A stretch of 64,000 nt of DNA from Altererythrobacter sp. C41 (GCF_016803135.1 NZ_JAEVFE010000002.1:1-64000); one strand, 5' to 3'; counted from the stretch's first letter, positions 27,993-38,417 are shown. Numbers and translations are program-made. The notes: generated by a model not told the origin, from the letters alone.

Positions 27993-28098
27993 CGCGGTTC
28001 CTCCGTTGGTCGGGAAACAAACTGGGTTTGGCATTCGCCGCGCGCAAGCGTTAAGCCCGGCCTACGCAGGTGCAACCGCGAAAGGAAGGGACGACGAA

Positions 28099-28797
28099 AT
28101 GAGCGAGACGGCGACCATCGAGACACTGTCGGCCGACCGGACCTTCGGCGCCTACGTCGCTCGGCCGGAGGGAACCCCGCGCGGGGCGATCGTCGTGATC
28201 CAGGAAATCTTCGGCGTGAACCCCGGCATCCGCCGCAAGTGCGACCGCCTGGCCAAGGACGGCTATCTCGCGGTCGCGCCAGACCTGTTCTGGCGGCTCG
28301 AACCGGACGTCGAGCTCGATCCCGACGTGGAGGCCGAATTCCAGCGTGCGCTCGGCCTGATGGGCAAGTTCGACCAGGACCAGGGCATCCGCGACATCGA
28401 GGCGACGATCCACTGGATCCGCCGCAGCGAAGGCGTCGCGAAAGTCGGCGCGGTCGGTTACTGCCTCGGCGGCCGGCTCGCCTACATGACCGCGGCGCGC
28501 ACCGACGTGGATGCCTCGGTCGGCTACTACGCGGTCGGGATCGACAATCTGCTGCGCGAGAAGCACGCCATCGCCAACCCCCTCATGCTGCACATTGCCG
28601 GCGACGACGGGTTCGTCGACGAGGCCACGCAGCGGGCGATGCACGAGGGGCTGGACGACCATCCCAAGGTCACGCTCCACGACTATCCCGGCCTCGACCA
28701 CGGCTTCGCCACCGAATTCGGCAAGCGCCGCGACGAGCAGGGGGCAGCGCTTGCCGACGAGCGCACCGCGGAGTTCTTCGCCCGGCACCTCGGCTGA
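28099..28797 (+). CDS. Dienelactone hydrolase family protein
   Basis: A 232-residue alpha/beta hydrolase. The family signature is VVIQEIFGVNPGIRRKCDRLAKDGYLAVAPDLFWR; the nucleophile is cysteine in VGYCLGGRLAY (about residue 121), with aspartate in IAGDDGFV and histidine in GLDHGFA completing the triad. Members hydrolyse dienelactone in aromatic degradation, but many have other ester substrates; none is indicated here. ATG at 28099 with GGAAGG upstream. Confidence 0.9.
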   Translation: MSETATIETLSADRTFGAYVARPEGTPRGAIVVIQEIFGVNPGIRRKCDRLAKDGYLAVAPDLFWRLEPDVELDPDVEAEFQRALGLMGKFDQDQGIRDIEATIHWIRRSEGVAKVGAVGYCLGGRLAYMTAARTDVDASVGYYAVGIDNLLREKHAIANPLMLHIAGDDGFVDEATQRAMHEGLDDHPKVTLHDYPGLDHGFATEFGKRRDEQGAALADERTAEFFARHLG

Positions 28798-28810
28798 AAG
28801 GCGGCAGGCG

Positions 28811-30427
28811 ATGATCAACCGCGCGTCCTGGCGCTTCTCCGGGCATGTCGCCTCGCGCTTCGTCGTCCCGGCGCTGCTGATCGTCCTGACGGCGCTGTTC
28901 GCCTGGTGGGAGCCGCTGCGCTGGGGCCTCGTGCTCACCGTGCCCCTGCTGGCGATCGCCGTGTGGGACTTCTTCCAGAAGAAGCACACCCTGCGGCGCA
29001 ACTACCCGCTGCTGGCGCGGGTGCGGTGGATCATGGAGGATCTGCGCCCCTACGCCCGCGCCTACGTGATCGAGGGCGATCTCGAAGGCCGCCCGTTCAA
29101 CCATGACGAGCGCGCGCTGGTCTACGCCCGCTCGAAAGGCGAGCTCGACTCGCATCCCTTCGGCACCGAGCTCGACGTCTATTCGGACGAATACGAGTGG
29201 CTCGCCCATTCGATCGTGCCCAACGAGGCGGCGGCTTCGGACTGGCGGGTCGACGTCGGCGGGCCGCAGTGCGCGCGGCCCTACTCCGCCTCGCTGCTCA
29301 ACATCTCGGCGATGAGCTTCGGGTCGCTCTCGGCCAACGCGATCCTCGCGCTCAACAAGGGCGCGGCGGCCGGGGGATTCTACCACGACACCGGCGAAGG
29401 CGGCATCTCGCGCTATCACCGCGAGCACGGCGGGGACCTCGTGTGGGAGATCGGCAGCGGCTATTTCGGCTGCCGCGACGGCGAGGGACGGTTCGATCCC
29501 GCGCGCTTTGCCGATGCGGCGCAGGACGATCAGGTCAAGATGATCGAGATCAAGCTCAGCCAGGGCGCAAAGCCGGGCCACGGCGGCGTCCTGCCCGCCG
29601 CGAAAGTGAGCGAGGAGATCGCCGCCGCACGCGGAATCCTGCCGCACAAGGACTGCATCTCCCCCGCCGCCCATTCGACCTTCTCGACCCCGGTCGGCCT
29701 GCTCGAATGGGCGGCGCAACTGCGCGACCTCTCGGGAGGAAAACCGATCGGGATCAAGCTCTGCGTCGGCAAGCCGCACGAGGTCTTCGCGGTGATGAAG
29801 GCCATGCGCGAGACGGGCATCCGGCTCGACTATATCGTGGTCGACGGCGCAGAGGGCGGCACCGGCGCGGCGCCGGTCGAGATGTCGAACCGGATCGGCA
29901 TGCCCCTGCGCGAAGGCCTGATCCTGCTGCGCAACGCGCTGGTCGGCTGCGAGCTGAGGGACGACATCCGCCTCTCGGCCGCCGGCAAGGTCCATTCGGG
30001 CGCCGGCATGGCGATGAAATTCGCGCTCGGCGCCGACTGGTGCAACGCCGGACGCGCCTTCATGTTCGCGCTCGGCTGCGTCCAGTCGATGCGCTGCCAC
30101 GACGACACCTGCCCCACCGGCGTCGCCACGCAGGATGCGACGCGCCAGCGCGGGCTGGTGGTGATGGACAAGTCCGAGCGGGTCGCGCGCTTCCACCGCC
30201 ATACGCTCCATGCCCTGCGCGAGATGGTCGTTGCCATGGGGCTGGAGAATCCGTGGCAGATCGAACCGTGCGACTTGTCCGAACGGCAGAACAGCGCCCG
30301 CTCCGACGCGATCGACCACATCTACAACTTCCTCGAACCCGGGGAGCTGCTGGCGGAACCCGAAGGCACGCAATATGCGCGCGACTGGCGTCTCGCCCGC
30401 GCGGACAGCTTCGTGAAGGCGCTATGA
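28811..30427 (+). CDS. FMN-binding glutamate-synthase-family protein with membrane anchor
   Basis: A 538-residue protein consisting of one or two N-terminal membrane segments (VPALLIVLTALFAWWEPL, VLTVPLLAIAVW; residues about 18-55) and a glutamate-synthase central/FMN domain: LNISAMSFGSLSANAILALN, YHDTGEGGISRYH, KPGHGGVLPAAKV, YIVVDGAEGGTGAAPVEM. The 3Fe-4S cysteines C-x5-C-x4-C appear as CVQSMRCHDDTCPTGVATQ. The amidotransferase domain and the NADPH subunit are absent, so this is not a complete GOGAT; the membrane anchor and stand-alone FMN/Fe-S unit suggest another redox role. Start at 28811; it overlaps the NTF2-like gene by four bases. Confidence 0.85.
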   Translation: MINRASWRFSGHVASRFVVPALLIVLTALFAWWEPLRWGLVLTVPLLAIAVWDFFQKKHTLRRNYPLLARVRWIMEDLRPYARAYVIEGDLEGRPFNHDERALVYARSKGELDSHPFGTELDVYSDEYEWLAHSIVPNEAAASDWRVDVGGPQCARPYSASLLNISAMSFGSLSANAILALNKGAAAGGFYHDTGEGGISRYHREHGGDLVWEIGSGYFGCRDGEGRFDPARFADAAQDDQVKMIEIKLSQGAKPGHGGVLPAAKVSEEIAAARGILPHKDCISPAAHSTFSTPVGLLEWAAQLRDLSGGKPIGIKLCVGKPHEVFAVMKAMRETGIRLDYIVVDGAEGGTGAAPVEMSNRIGMPLREGLILLRNALVGCELRDDIRLSAAGKVHSGAGMAMKFALGADWCNAGRAFMFALGCVQSMRCHDDTCPTGVATQDATRQRGLVVMDKSERVARFHRHTLHALREMVVAMGLENPWQIEPCDLSERQNSARSDAIDHIYNFLEPGELLAEPEGTQYARDWRLARADSFVKAL

Positions 30428-30837
30428 CGCGCGCCACGGGGAGCACGCCCGCGGGCCTCGCAGCATGGTACCGGGTGCTGGCGAACGGCAACCGGCCGGA
30501 GGAGCTGGCCGGGACCCTCGCGGACAATGCCGTGTTCCACTCGCCCGTCGTCCACACCCCGCAGGCCGGCAAGGCCACGGTCATCGCCTATCTCGCCGCG
30601 GCCGGCCAGGTGCTCGGCGGCGAGCAGTTCCGCTACGTGCGCGAGCTGGTGGAGGGGCACGACGTGCTGCTCGAATTCGAGACGCAGATCGACGGCATCC
30701 ACATCAACGGCGTGGACCTCATCCGCTTCGACGAGAGCGGAAAGATCAGCGATTTCAAGGTGATGATCCGCCCGCTCAAGGCCATCAACAAAGTCTGGGA
30801 AGCGATGGCGGCCCAGCTCGGGCGCGCGTCAGGCTAG
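30424..30837 (+). CDS. NTF2-like (SnoaL-type) fold protein
   Basis: A 137-residue protein with the cone-shaped NTF2 fold: LAAWYRVLANGNRPEELAGTLADNAVFHSPVVHTPQAGKATVIAYLAAA and a C-terminal LEFETQIDGIHINGVDLIRFDESGKISDFKVMIRPLKA. Such proteins are isomerases, hydrolases or ligand binders, often of unknown substrate. ATGA overlap with the preceding gene suggests that it is translated with the FMN protein. Confidence 0.8.
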   Translation: MTRATGSTPAGLAAWYRVLANGNRPEELAGTLADNAVFHSPVVHTPQAGKATVIAYLAAAGQVLGGEQFRYVRELVEGHDVLLEFETQIDGIHINGVDLIRFDESGKISDFKVMIRPLKAINKVWEAMAAQLGRASG

Positions 30838-31374
30838 CCGTTCGAGGACGAAGTCCACGCGCTCCTCAGCGCTGACGAGCGGCAGGTCGACCGGCTCGTA
30901 GCCGTAGTCGCGCCACGCGCCCGTCACTGCCGCATCGCTTGCCAGCGCGGCCTCCCAGTCCTGGATGCGCTCCTCGTCGGGCCGGTAGATCGCCTGCCAC
31001 GGCGGCGCGCGGAACACCGGGCCGTCGTAGCGCAGCTCGCGGCAGGCACGGTCGATGTCATCCGGCACCGGCAGCCCTTCGAGCCGCAGGAAGCCGGCGA
31101 TGTCGGGAAAGCCGCGGTCGAACACGGTCGGGCCCGGCCGCCCCTCGGCTACGCGCCAGGCGGCGAGCTCCGCATCGAACATGGCGCGCGCGAAGCCCGA
31201 AGGGTCATCCGCCCGCAGCGCCATGCCGCCCGCTTCGCGCAGGATCGCGCGCGCCACCTCCGGTTCGGTCGCGATCCCGCGCCGGGCCAGCGCCTCGAGC
31301 AGCGTCGACTTGCCCGTGCCGGGACCGCCGGTGATAACTGCCCGCCTGGGCGTCGAAGCGGCAAGACCATTCAC
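30829..31374 (-). CDS. Small AAA-type ATP-binding protein
   Basis: A 181-residue protein with P-loop RRAVITGGPGTGKSTLLEALARRG near the N-terminus and a conserved VFDRGFPDIAGFLRLEGLPVP segment. The architecture resembles AAA_28 type kinases/ATPases of unknown function. GTG at 31374 is chosen because the longer frame overlaps the aspartic-protease gene. It overlaps the NTF2-like gene by nine bases in convergent orientation. Confidence 0.75.
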   Translation of the reverse strand: MNGLAASTPRRAVITGGPGTGKSTLLEALARRGIATEPEVARAILREAGGMALRADDPSGFARAMFDAELAAWRVAEGRPGPTVFDRGFPDIAGFLRLEGLPVPDDIDRACRELRYDGPVFRAPPWQAIYRPDEERIQDWEAALASDAAVTGAWRDYGYEPVDLPLVSAEERVDFVLERLA

Positions 31375-31384
31375 CGGTGGAGAG

Positions 31385-31798
31385 CTAACCGAACGCCAAA
31401 GTCCATCGGCCGTCGCGATACATCGAGAAATCGGTTTCTGAGAGAACATCCATGCCCAGAAGCACGTCAAAACCGCTCGCTTGGGAGATTTCGAAACCAA
31501 GCGTTTCGGCGAAAACGATGGGTAATGCTGTTGGCGGTTGATCGTCGCCCATCAAGCCCAAACGAAAGACATAAGCTGGCCGTTGTCTAATCTCGGTGGC
31601 AACTACGACCGGCTTCTTTCCGATCGAACGAAAGCCCAGCCGATTAACGACTTTGCTGCTGATCCAGCTTGCCGTCGCTCCCGTGTCTAGCAATCCGTCG
31701 AACGTCTCGTGGGTCAGGTCCGTCGGATGAGCCGAGGAGAATACTGATACCGGGAGGAGAATTCGTCGATGTTCGCGCCGACCGCTAATCGACCGCAA
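31385..31798 (-). CDS. Retropepsin-like aspartic protease
   Basis: A 137-residue protein with the retroviral-type active-site motif FDGLLDTGATASWISSKVVNRLG (DTGA, about residues 38-41) and a C-terminal GFDVLLGMDVLSETDF, the DxLLGxDxL motif of clan AA proteases. It probably works as a homodimer. Sequence composition is visibly less GC-rich than the neighbours, with many A/T third positions, suggesting acquisition by transfer. Its start overlaps the end of the small gene upstream by 14 bases. Confidence 0.8.
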   Translation of the reverse strand: MRSISGRREHRRILLPVSVFSSAHPTDLTHETFDGLLDTGATASWISSKVVNRLGFRSIGKKPVVVATEIRQRPAYVFRLGLMGDDQPPTALPIVFAETLGFEISQASGFDVLLGMDVLSETDFSMYRDGRWTLAFG

Positions 31799-32033
31799 GA
31801 CTGCTCAAACCCATCTCAGCCGGTCGGTCTTCCACCTCCTGAATCGAGAATATCTCATCCGGAAATCGATCCAAGCCGGCCCGATAAGCGTCACCTGGTC
31901 CATCGAAAAAGCCGACAATCTTCTTCGATCGGATGAGCGCGAATTCACCTCGATGCGACGGCAAAAGCGTGCTTAAGGCCCGCCGGAAGAAATCGTAATT
32001 CTGATCGATCTCGTGTTTCTGCATATGCGACAT
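31785..32033 (-). CDS. Small protein paired with the aspartic protease
   Basis: An 82-residue protein, MSHMQKHEIDQNYDFFRRALSTLL, then SHRGEFALIRSKKIVGFFDGPGDAYRAGLDRFPDEIFSIQEVED. The pattern HRGEFALIR.KKIVGFFD..GDAYRAG...F.D..FSIQEV looks like a conserved short domain; I cannot name it with certainty. ATG at 32033 has GGGGGGAAT upstream. Same low-GC composition and overlapping arrangement as the protease gene, so they form a two-gene module of unknown function. Confidence 0.7.
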   Translation of the reverse strand: MSHMQKHEIDQNYDFFRRALSTLLPSHRGEFALIRSKKIVGFFDGPGDAYRAGLDRFPDEIFSIQEVEDRPAEMGLSSLAVD

Positions 32034-32132
32034 CGGACATTCCCCCCAGAGGAGAGTGACACAGCACACAACGAATCCAAAGAATCATGCGATGAAACGA
32101 ATCTTGCGATCGTCGAATCGAGTCTGATTCCC

Positions 32133-33398
<1,266 letters not shown>

Positions 33399-33601
33399 CG
33401 TGTGTTCCGTGGTGGGAATGGCCGGCAGGTCGTATGGGTCCTTCGCCTTCAATGGAGATCGGGGCTCAGGACATGCTTGGAGAAAGCGGACCCGGCACCG
33501 CTTGACCGCGGGGCCTCAGCCGGAAGAGAGGTTCGAAATAATCCTGCGCCGCCGCGCCGTCAATTCGCTTTGCGCAGATTCGCCGCCGGCCGGTCCGGCA
33601 A

Positions 33602-34045
33602 TCAGAACGGGCGGACGATCACCAGCACGACGATCAGCGCCGCGGCGATCCCCGGCACTTCGTTGAGCAGCCGCAGCTTGCGCCCTTCGAGCGGGCGTTC
33701 GCCGCGCGCGAGCGTCTTCGCATAGGCCGCCATCCATCCGTGATAGCCCGACAGCGCGAGCACGAGCAGCAGCTTGGCGTGGAACCAGCCCTGGCTCCAG
33801 GCATCGACGGTCATGGCGAGCAGCAGGCCGAGCACCCAGACGACCACGATCGACGGCAGAAGGATGATCTTCAGCAGGCGCCGCTCCCGCTCCACCCAGG
33901 CGGCGTCCTCGGCCGATCCCGGCGCGGATTCCTGGTGGTAGACGAAGAAGCGCGGCAGCATGAACAGGCCGGCCATCCAGAAGATCACGAAGATCAGGTG
34001 ACCAGCCTTGAGCCAGTAGTAGGTCATGCCGAGGATGTCCTGCAT
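33602..34045 (-). CDS. hemJ: Protoporphyrinogen IX oxidase HemJ (CopD family)
   Basis: A 147-residue integral membrane protein with four hydrophobic segments. The N-terminal YYWLKAGHLIFVIFWMAGLFMLPRFFVYH holds the conserved histidine and the FMAGLFMLPRFFVYH motif of HemJ; the second half contains WFHAKLLLVLALSGYHGWMAAY. HemJ oxidises protoporphyrinogen to protoporphyrin in bacteria without HemY/HemG. It sits next to hemE, another heme gene. A start six codons further down is possible. Confidence 0.9.
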   Translation of the reverse strand: MQDILGMTYYWLKAGHLIFVIFWMAGLFMLPRFFVYHQESAPGSAEDAAWVERERRLLKIILLPSIVVVWVLGLLLAMTVDAWSQGWFHAKLLLVLALSGYHGWMAAYAKTLARGERPLEGRKLRLLNEVPGIAAALIVVLVIVRPF

Positions 34046-34208
34046 ATGGGCGATGTAAGATCAGAGCTTGAACCTGGCAACGGCCCGAATCGCCGAAGGA
34101 GAGAAGCGCAAGCATAGCTTGCTCCCTCACCCTCTCTCCCGTTCTCTCCGTCAGGGTGACGAGTGTTCGGGCTGCGGGGACGGTGCAGCAAATATCGGGG
34201 GGTGCGCG

Positions 34209-35234
34209 TCACCTCCTCCATGCGCGAACGGTTTCGATCAGCGTCTCGACGTGGGCGATCGGCGTGTGCTGGCCGATCCCGTGACCAAGATTGAACACAT
34301 GCGGGCGGTCCGCAAAGGCCTCGAGAATCGCCCGCGCGCCACTCGCCAACCGCTCCCCGCCCGCGAGCAGCAGCAGGGGGTCGAGATTGCCCTGGACCGG
34401 CACGCCAGCCGGCAGTTCGCGCGCAACCCAGGCGGGATCGAGCGTCTCGTCCGCCCCGACCGCGGCGATGCCGGTTTCCCGCGCATAGGCCGGCAGCTTC
34501 TCGCCCGATCCCTTGGGAAAGCCGATCACCGGCAAGCCGGGAAACCGCTCGGCCATGGCAGCGGTGATGGCAGCATTGGGGGCGATCACCCAGCGCTCGA
34601 ATTCGCGCGGCGCGAGGCTGCCGGCCCAGCTGTCGAAAAGCTGCACCGCCTCCGCCCCGGCTTCGATCTGTCCGGCGAGATATTCGACGGTGACCGCGGC
34701 GATCGCGTCGATCAGCGCCTGGAACGCCGCCGGATCGCGGTAAGCCATCTCGCGCGCCGCATGCTGGTCGCGGCTGCCCTCGCCCGCCACCATGTAGGTC
34801 GCGACGGTCCACGGGCTGCCGGCGAAACCGAGCAGCGTCGTCTCGGGCGAAAGCCGCGCGCGGACCTGCCGCACCGTCTGGTAGATCGGCGCGAGGCGGC
34901 CCGGAACGGCCTCCAGGCTCGCCAGCGCGCTATCGACCAGCGGCGGCGAGAGCTTCGGCCCCTCGCCTGCCAGGAATGCGAGATCCTGCCCCATCGCATA
35001 GGGCACGATAAGGATATCGGAGAACAGGATCGCGCCATCGAAGCCGAACCGGTCGATCGGCTGCATGGTGATCTCGGCCGCGGCCTCGCTGTCATAAACC
35101 AGCTCGAGGAAACCGCCCTTCTCCGCCCGCAGCGCGCGGTATTCGGGCAGGTAGCGGCCCGCCTGACGCATGAGCCAAAGCGGCACGCGCTCGCCGCGTT
35201 TTCCGCGCAGGGTGTCGAGAAGAAGACCGGGCAT
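34209..35234 (-). CDS. hemE: Uroporphyrinogen decarboxylase
   Basis: A 341-residue enzyme decarboxylating uroporphyrinogen III to coproporphyrinogen III. Signatures: PLWLMRQAGRYLPEYR near the start, ILFSDILIVPYAMG, GFAGSPWTVATYM, VQLFDSWAG and FNLGHGIGQHTP. ATG at 35234 is the first codon giving the family N-terminus; the longer frame would cross the origin-like gap. It is transcribed away from the proposed oriC, the same gene/origin relation known for Caulobacter. Confidence 0.96.
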   Translation of the reverse strand: MPGLLLDTLRGKRGERVPLWLMRQAGRYLPEYRALRAEKGGFLELVYDSEAAAEITMQPIDRFGFDGAILFSDILIVPYAMGQDLAFLAGEGPKLSPPLVDSALASLEAVPGRLAPIYQTVRQVRARLSPETTLLGFAGSPWTVATYMVAGEGSRDQHAAREMAYRDPAAFQALIDAIAAVTVEYLAGQIEAGAEAVQLFDSWAGSLAPREFERWVIAPNAAITAAMAERFPGLPVIGFPKGSGEKLPAYARETGIAAVGADETLDPAWVARELPAGVPVQGNLDPLLLLAGGERLASGARAILEAFADRPHVFNLGHGIGQHTPIAHVETLIETVRAWRR

Positions 35235-35555
35235 TCGGGAAGGTCCAATCCAAATAATAAAGTATTTAAATAGGATGCTGGAGTCTGTTGGCCCTGTGGA
35301 TATCGGGGACAGGCGCGCCCTGCCCGATTTCTCCCGGATTGAACAGGCCCAGAGGGTTCGCGACTCATCGGTCTGCCGCGTCAACCGATGCTTTTCCCCA
35401 CTGTCCCCAGCCTGTCGAAAAGCCGCGCGCCATGTCCACAAGCGCGGGTGCGGAATGGCTGACAGCGGGAATGAAAACGGCCCCCGAACTTGTCGCCAGC
35501 TTTCTCCCGTGGTTTATGCCGGGCATTCTCCACAGCCGATCGCACACCCTTACGG
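35235..35555. other. Probable replication origin (oriC) between hemE and the PPDK regulator
   Basis: A 321-base gap between divergent genes. An AT-rich patch (35247-35273, CAAATAATAAAGTATTTAAA) lies at the hemE side. Sequences resembling the DnaA box TTATCCACA: ATATCCACA read on the minus strand at 35295-35303 and TTCTCCACA at 35526-35534 (one mismatch each), ATGTCCACA at 35432-35440 and TTTTCCCCA at 35392-35400 (two mismatches each). The neighbourhood hemE/rho on one side and maf-aroE-coaE-dnaQ on the other, plus the switch of gene orientation and nearby parS, strongly fit an alphaproteobacterial origin. The AT patch could also serve as hemE promoter. Confidence 0.7.
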
Positions 35556-36401
35556 ATGAGCCGCCTCCACCTCCATCTCGTGTCGGATTCCACCGGTGAA
35601 ACGCTGGAAATGGTGGCCAAGGCCGCGCTTGCCCAGTTCGACGCGGCGGAGATCGTGCGCCATTTCTGGCCGATGGTCCGCTCGCGCCAGCATCTCTCGC
35701 GCATTCTGCCCGATCTCGCCGACAATCCGGGGCTCGTGCTGTTCACGCTGGTCAATCCCGAGACGCGCGCGACGCTGGAGGAGCATTGCCGCCAGCTCGG
35801 CCTGCCGGCGGTGCCCGCGCTCGACGCGGTGACCGAAGCGCTCGAGGCGCAGCTCGGGCAGGAGGCGCACGGGCGGCCGGGCCGGCAGCATGCGATGGAC
35901 GAGGCCTATTTCCGCCGGGTCGACGCGATCCACTTCACGATCGCGCACGACGACGGGCTCGGGTGGGAGGACTGGGAGGAAGCCGACATCGTGCTCGCCG
36001 GAGTCTCGCGCTCGTCGAAGACACCGACCAGCATCTATCTCGCCAACCGCGGATACAAGGTCGCCAACATCCCGCTGGTCATCGAAAGTCCGCCCCCGGC
36101 CGCCTTGTTCGAGTTGCGCCACCCGCTGGTCGTCGGCCTGACCACAGCGCCCGAGCGGCTGGTGCAGATCCGCCGCAACCGCCTGCTCACGCTCAACGAG
36201 ACGGCCGAGACCTCCTATGTCGATGCCGAGCGGGTGCGCAGCGAAGTCCAGTTCGCCCGCCGCATGTTCGCCGACAACGGCTGGCCGGTGATCGACGTCA
36301 CGCGCCGCTCGATCGAGGAGACCGCGGCGGCGATCATCCGCCTGCTGGGCGAACGGCCGAGCGATGGCGACGACATGCTCACCGGATCGAAGCCCATATG
36401 A
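35556..36401 (+). CDS. Pyruvate, phosphate dikinase regulatory protein (DUF299 family)
   Basis: A 281-residue bifunctional kinase/pyrophosphorylase type protein. [28 protein letters not shown] is the family N-terminus and [26 protein letters not shown] contains the nucleotide-binding loop. Members phosphorylate and dephosphorylate a threonine of PPDK or PEP synthase, controlling the pyruvate-PEP step. ATG at 35556 is chosen by this N-terminus. It starts the rightward operon with maf, aroE, coaE by ATGA overlaps. Confidence 0.92.
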   Translation: MSRLHLHLVSDSTGETLEMVAKAALAQFDAAEIVRHFWPMVRSRQHLSRILPDLADNPGLVLFTLVNPETRATLEEHCRQLGLPAVPALDAVTEALEAQLGQEAHGRPGRQHAMDEAYFRRVDAIHFTIAHDDGLGWEDWEEADIVLAGVSRSSKTPTSIYLANRGYKVANIPLVIESPPPAALFELRHPLVVGLTTAPERLVQIRRNRLLTLNETAETSYVDAERVRSEVQFARRMFADNGWPVIDVTRRSIEETAAAIIRLLGERPSDGDDMLTGSKPI

Positions 36402-36979
36402 CGCTGGTGCTCGCATCGAAGAGCGCCTCGCGCGCGGCCATGCTCGAAGCGGCGGGCGTCGCGTTCGAGGCGCGGCCGGCGCGCGTGGACGAGCGCGCGC
36501 TCGAAGCGCGGCTCGGCGCCGCCCCGCCCGATCAGGTCGCCCTGGCGCTGGCCGAGGCCAAGGCGCTTGCCGTCGCGGAGCCCGAGCGGCCCGTGCTCGG
36601 CAGCGATTCGCTGGTCGTCGTCGGCGAGCGGCGCTTCGACAAGCCCGCCAGCCGCGAGGAAGCGGCCGAGCACCTGCGGGCGTTCTCGGGCCGGGTCATG
36701 CACCTCCACTCCGCCGCGGCCATCGCCCGGAGCGGCTCGGTCGTCTGGCGCGAAACCTCACTCGCCATGCTTCACACGCGCGAATTTAGCGAAGATTTCA
36801 TCCACACCTACCTCGACACCGAATGGCCCGCAGTAAGCCACTGCGTCGGGGTGTTCCGGATCGAAGGCCCCGGCGTGCAACTGTTCGAGCGGATCGAGGG
36901 CGACCAGTTCACCGTGCTCGGAATGCCGCTGCTCGCCGTGCTCGGCGCCTTGCGCGACATGGGGGAACTGCCGCGATGA
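36398..36979 (+). CDS. Maf-like nucleotide pyrophosphatase
   Basis: A 193-residue Maf/HAM1-fold protein: [64 protein letters not shown] and [30 protein letters not shown]. Maf proteins hydrolyse non-canonical or modified nucleoside triphosphates to limit misincorporation. ATGA overlap with the regulator gene upstream and overlap with aroE downstream. Confidence 0.92.
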   Translation: MTLVLASKSASRAAMLEAAGVAFEARPARVDERALEARLGAAPPDQVALALAEAKALAVAEPERPVLGSDSLVVVGERRFDKPASREEAAEHLRAFSGRVMHLHSAAAIARSGSVVWRETSLAMLHTREFSEDFIHTYLDTEWPAVSHCVGVFRIEGPGVQLFERIEGDQFTVLGMPLLAVLGALRDMGELPR

Positions 36980-37830
36980 GCATGGCCTATGCCGAAGTGA
37001 TCGGCGATCCGATCGCGCAGTCGAAGTCGCCGCTCATCCACCGCTTCTGGATAGAGCGCGCCGGGCTCGACGCCGACTACCGCGCGCATCGCGTGGCTGA
37101 AGGAGCGCTCGCCGACTACCTCGCCGAGCGCCGGACAGACCCCGCCTGGCGCGGGTGCAACGTGACGATGCCGCACAAGCAGGCGATCATTCCCCTGCTC
37201 GACCGGATCGACCCGTTCGCGGCGCGAGTCGGCGCGGTCAACACCGTCGTGCGCGAGGGAGAAGCGCTGGCCGGCTACAATACCGACGTGGCGGGCTTTC
37301 TCGAACCGCTGGAAGGCCTGCTCGGCAAGCAGCACCTGTTTCGCATGGCGCGGGTGTTCGGCACCGGTGGGGCGACGCGTGCGGTGATCACCGCGCTCGC
37401 AGGCCACGGGTTCACGCTCGTCGTTGCCGGGCGCGATCCGGAGAAGGCGCGCGCGCTGCTCGAGGAGCTCGACCCGGGCGGCGAGCATCATGCGGTGGCG
37501 CTCGACCACTTCGCGCAGGCGACCGATTTCGCGTTCGACGACCGCGAGGGGTGCTGCGACCTGCTGGTCAACACCACGCCGCTGGGCATGCGCGGCCAGG
37601 CGCCGCTCGCGTTCGACTTCAGCCACGCACCGCCGGGATCGATCGCCTACGACATCGTGACCGATCCGGTGGAGACCGATTTCCTGCAGCGCGCGCAAGC
37701 CGCGGGCTTCGACACGATCGACGGTCTCTCGATGCTGATCGGGCAGGCAGCCGCCGCCTTCGTGCGCTTCTTCGGCGTCGCCGCGCCGCGCGAGCGCGAT
37801 GACGAACTGCGCGAAAGGCTCGCGCAATGA
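36976..37830 (+). CDS. aroE: Shikimate dehydrogenase
   Basis: A 284-residue NADP-dependent enzyme that reduces 3-dehydroshikimate in aromatic amino acid synthesis. Characteristic segments: [31 protein letters not shown] with catalytic lysine, [29 protein letters not shown] (nucleotide loop) and LVNTTPLGM. Start ATG at 36976 overlaps the Maf stop by four bases. Confidence 0.95.
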   Translation: MSMAYAEVIGDPIAQSKSPLIHRFWIERAGLDADYRAHRVAEGALADYLAERRTDPAWRGCNVTMPHKQAIIPLLDRIDPFAARVGAVNTVVREGEALAGYNTDVAGFLEPLEGLLGKQHLFRMARVFGTGGATRAVITALAGHGFTLVVAGRDPEKARALLEELDPGGEHHAVALDHFAQATDFAFDDREGCCDLLVNTTPLGMRGQAPLAFDFSHAPPGSIAYDIVTDPVETDFLQRAQAAGFDTIDGLSMLIGQAAAAFVRFFGVAAPRERDDELRERLAQ

Positions 37831-38417
37831 CCCGCCAGAAGATTGTCGGCCTGACCGGTTCGATCGGCATGGGCAAGTCGACCGTCGCCGCGATGTTCGA
37901 GCGCGCGGGCGTGCCGGTGTTCGACGCCGATGCCGAAGTGCGGCGCATGCAGGAGCCGGACGGTACGCTGATCCCGGCGATCGAGGCGGCCTTTCCCGGC
38001 TCCACCGGTCCCGAAGGCGTTCGGCGCGAGGCGCTCGGCGCGCAGGTTTTCGGCGACCCGGAGGCCTTGGCCCGGCTGGAGAGGATCGTCCATCCGGCAG
38101 TCGCGGTTCGGCGCAAGGAATTCCTGGCCGAGCATGCGGACGCGCCGCTGGTGGTGTTCGATATCCCGCTCCTGTTCGAAAAGGGCGGCTACGCGCAAGT
38201 CGACGCCATCGTCGTCGTCTCGGCGCCGGCCGACGTGCAGCGCGAGCGGGTGCTTCGGCGGCCCGGGATGACGGCAGAGAAGTTCGCGCAGATCCTCGCC
38301 CTGCAGGTGCCGGATGAGGAGAAGCGCGCGCGGGCCGATCACGTGATCGACACCGGCCGCCCGCTCGCCGAGACCGAGGCCGCGGTGCGCGCGCTTGCGG
38401 CCGAGCTGGCCCGTTAG
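37827..38417 (+). CDS. coaE: Dephospho-CoA kinase
   Basis: A 196-residue kinase for the last step of coenzyme A synthesis. P-loop GLTGSIGMGKSTVAAMF, then VFDADAEVRRM, VFDIPLLFEKGGYAQVDAIVVVSA and a C-terminal DEEKRARADHVIDTG typical of CoaE. ATGA overlap with aroE. Full length. Confidence 0.96.
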   Translation: MTRQKIVGLTGSIGMGKSTVAAMFERAGVPVFDADAEVRRMQEPDGTLIPAIEAAFPGSTGPEGVRREALGAQVFGDPEALARLERIVHPAVAVRRKEFLAEHADAPLVVFDIPLLFEKGGYAQVDAIVVVSAPADVQRERVLRRPGMTAEKFAQILALQVPDEEKRARADHVIDTGRPLAETEAAVRALAAELAR

